Of a stretch of 64,000 nt of DNA, positions 62,907-64,000 are shown in pieces. Every line of letters begins with the position of its first letter. Within the stretch, counting starts at the first letter, position 1. Origin of the DNA: Acanthornis magna (Eukaryota; Chordata; Aves; Passeriformes; Acanthizidae). Below the pieces are notes generated by a model, which saw only the letters and a list, made by a program, of their open reading frames with translations, searched no databases and had not been told where the DNA came from. The position numbers and the translations under genes are program-made. The stretch lies in NCBI GenBank assembly GCA_036785705.1, contig JAWUZG010000070.1:693001-757000 (forward strand), in the 5' to 3' direction.

Positions 62907-64000
62907 GTTTGTGAACATAGGAAATAGTGTGTATTAATAATGAAAAAAAAAAAAATAGGAGATAGATATTATTGTTCTGGTTAGAAAAATCCCAGAAAGC
63001 ACTATTTAGTCAGGCTGTTTGTGGATAATGAAGACTATTGTTTAGTTTTCCTTAGGGCAGTTATTGTCTAAGGACTATTGTGGTAGTGCTGCCTTGGGTG
63101 CCTGGTTTCATGATTTCATTCTCATTGCTGCTTATGCAGTAGATTCCTCTGTTACATGTTACAAGTTTGGGAAGTCCAAGAACTGAATTTGCACACTGGT
63201 TACAGGAAGTGCTTCATACTTGCACAGGATGCCAAACTGATGGTGATTTAATCTCTTCTTGGAAAGAAGAGAGAATATATATAGCACTTTGTCATCCAGA
63301 TATCATGGGGAAAAATGGGCTTTTCTTTTCTGTTTTTTGACCTTAGTGAACTCATTCGGCTGGTCTAATAAAATTTTTCCGTGGAACAGCTGTGAAGTAG
63401 CAGCCCTGAAGAAGATTTCCAAATGAATGGGAATACAGATGAGATATTTATCAGCTTCCTCAAAATTCGTTCAGTTGGAAAGGTACACTTAGTGGGAGGA
63501 TGAGCAATTAAAACAGAGAGATTAAATACTTGAAATTCTTAGTCTCGCCTTGTTTATGAACTTGCCCGGGAGATTCCAGTGTAAGCTGAAGTAAATTATG
63601 GCAATGAGAGTCAAGAAACTTAAACCACTTGCTGCTTTGGTAGAGACTTGTTAGCTACACTATGGGGAATTATGTTTATGAAAACATTCTATGACAGCAA
63701 AAGTGGGAACATAATGTTCTGAGTCCTTTTTTTAATCTTTTTTTTTCCTTATTACAATAAATTTTCCTTCTTTCAGGATATTTAGTAGCTGCCTACTGCT
63801 GTTTTAGTTTACTGGTGTTCAGCCCGCACAAGAACACAAGCACATTTGATGCTAGACAGAGATGAAGAGTTGGTTTTAGCAGCAAATCATCAGAGGGAAA
63901 GGTGTTAAATCATCTTAAGGAACTTGATTTCTTTAGGCCTATGCTGTGTGATTTTTGTAGCTCTGTGTCTCTGGCCTTGTATTATTGTTATTATTGTTGT

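Larger units (their letters stand above)
43500..64000. other. Intergenic DNA upstream of UGT8
   Basis: AT-rich sequence without a gene I can support. In mammals the next gene on this side is ARSJ, transcribed away from UGT8; no sulfatase sequence was recognised here. Contents listed separately: two hairpins (45545-45700), CR1 fragments near 46.8, 52.0 and 61.8 kb, CTCF-like motifs near 53.7 kb, an A/C tract near 56.1 kb and short tandem repeats near 61.0 and 62.9 kb. Confidence 0.65.

Noticed and set aside
1..64000. tRNA, rRNA, CRISPR array, bacterial-type operons, endogenous viral genes
   Set aside because: Looked for and not seen; the window is a single vertebrate locus with CR1 retrotransposon remnants.

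Overview
This is vertebrate nuclear DNA and most probably avian. It holds one compact multi-exon gene with canonical GT-AG introns, one large CpG island, and scattered old CR1-type LINE fragments in both orientations. I saw no Alu, B1 or L1-like sequence. CR1 also occurs in crocodilians and turtles, so 'bird' is an inference from CR1 plus the roughly 32 kb span of the gene; the species cannot be named.

The only protein-coding gene I can support is UGT8 (ceramide galactosyltransferase, CGT), complete on the minus strand. Five coding exons lie at 28573-27752, 14870-14728, 13208-13132, 11958-11739 and 10771-10408. They join in frame to 1626 nt, or 541 residues plus stop, which is the length I know for mammalian UGT8. 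The protein has a signal peptide, the catalytic His/Asp pair, the UDP-glycosyltransferase signature, three N-glycosylation sequons, one C-terminal membrane span and a KKVK tail (dilysine ER-retrieval motif). A non-coding first exon should lie in the CpG island at about 42.0-43.5 kb, giving a first intron of about 14 kb. The 3' UTR probably runs to about 8465, behind an AATAAA hexamer at 8493-8488.

Layout: 1-8460 is intergenic DNA downstream of UGT8, with two CR1 remnants and a small CpG-rich patch containing a CTCF-like motif. 8465-10407 is the UGT8 3' UTR. 10408-28573 holds the coding exons and introns 2-5. 28576 to about 42.4 kb is intron 1, with one CR1 remnant. 42.0-43.5 kb is the CpG-island promoter. 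43.5-64 kb is AT-rich intergenic DNA upstream of the gene, with three CR1 remnants, two clean inverted repeats, paired CTCF-like motifs and an A/C-only low-complexity tract.

I found no convincing second gene, tRNA, rRNA, CRISPR array, endogenous virus or novel multi-gene system. The items most worth checking are a near-perfect 19-bp-arm hairpin at 45545-45596, a CpG-rich patch inside intron 2 with a textbook splice donor on the strand opposite UGT8, and CTCF-like motifs in convergent orientation on either side of the gene. These are motif readings made by eye, not results of a search.
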